Of a stretch of 6,223 nucleotides of DNA, positions 6,200 through 6,223 are shown piece after piece. Each line of letters starts with the position of its first letter. The first letter of the stretch is position 1. The notes under the pieces are model-generated. The model had not been told where the DNA came from, did not search any database, and worked only from the letters and a program-made list of their open reading frames with translations. The position numbers were made by a program, and so were the translations under genes. Source of the DNA: Nitrospirota bacterium (lineage in GTDB: Bacteria; Nitrospirota; Thermodesulfovibrionia; UBA6902); the NCBI GenBank assembly GCA_015491705.1, contig WFVK01000308.1, forward strand, positions 1 through 6,223. Reading direction: 5' to 3'.

Positions 6200-6223
6200 C
6201 GCCGGGCTCTCCAGCCGGTTTAT
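6200..6223. repeat. inverted partner of unit C, cut by the window edge
   Basis: CGCCGGGCTCTCC (6200-6212) is the exact reverse complement of 5912-5924. It is followed by GCCGGTTTAT (6214-6223), the same sequence that begins the right foot of unit A (GCCGGTTTATGCAAC, ending at 4087). The foot is truncated where the window stops, so completion beyond the edge is a prediction. Confidence 0.5.

Larger units (their letters stand above)
5809..6223. other. gene-free, repeat-rich region downstream of glgA
   Basis: These 415 bp carry no convincing coding region. In order they contain hairpin unit B (5828-5868), unit C (5884-5924), the triple C/G-rich hairpin cluster (5981-6095), a degenerate heptamer repeat (6150-6187) and an inverted partner of unit C at the window edge (6200-6223). 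The stretch 5925-5980 and the A/T-rich 6096-6140 show nothing recognisable. Confidence 0.8.

Noticed and set aside
5828..6223. CRISPR array
   Set aside because: The repeated motifs are short, occur in both orientations and at irregular spacing, unlike direct repeats with uniform spacers. No cas gene is present.

Overview
The window reads as chromosomal DNA of a Gram-negative bacterium of moderate GC. Two predicted lipoproteins with classic lipoboxes point to a didermic envelope. The kinase has the HRD-x-S-P-x-N catalytic loop common in myxobacterial and related deltaproteobacterial Ser/Thr kinases. The glycogen synthase belongs to the cyanobacterial GlgA2 / plant SSIII-SSIV-like branch. Together with C-rich multi-hairpin intergenic repeats, this suggests a Desulfobacterota, Nitrospirota or similar lineage. 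That placement is an impression, not a demonstration.

Layout. Positions 34-3965 hold a three-gene minus-strand cluster, in transcription order: a membrane Ser/Thr kinase with an extracytoplasmic Cache-like sensor (3965-2277), a polysaccharide deacetylase lipoprotein (2217-1276) and a TPR/LysM lipoprotein (1272-34, or from a TTG at 1251). The gaps are 59 and 3 bp, so one operon is likely. A candidate extended -10 promoter lies at 4124-4152 on the minus strand. Its leader would contain a 74-bp hairpin repeat. From 4333 to 5808 on the plus strand lies glgA, divergent from the operon. An AT-rich -10-like box and a perfect 12-bp palindrome lie just upstream of it. From 5809 to the right edge there is no gene. 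This stretch holds several hairpin repeats, a cluster of three C/G-rich hairpins, a degenerate heptamer repeat and an inverted-repeat partner at the very end.

How it fits together. The operon reads as an envelope module: a sensor kinase that could detect a ligand outside the inner membrane, a carbohydrate de-N-acetylase and a peptidoglycan-binding scaffold lipoprotein, both lipid-anchored. This is inferred from domains and gene order. GlgA makes the alpha-1,4-glucan chain of glycogen and has no visible functional link to the operon beyond sharing the divergent intergenic region. No other glycogen genes are in the window.

The least explained part is the intergenic DNA. A short motif, approximately GTTGCATAAAC, recurs in both orientations on both sides of glgA. 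It forms the feet of imperfect palindromes that look like a dispersed, REP- or MITE-like repeat family. No RNA gene, CRISPR array, intact insertion sequence or phage gene was recognised.
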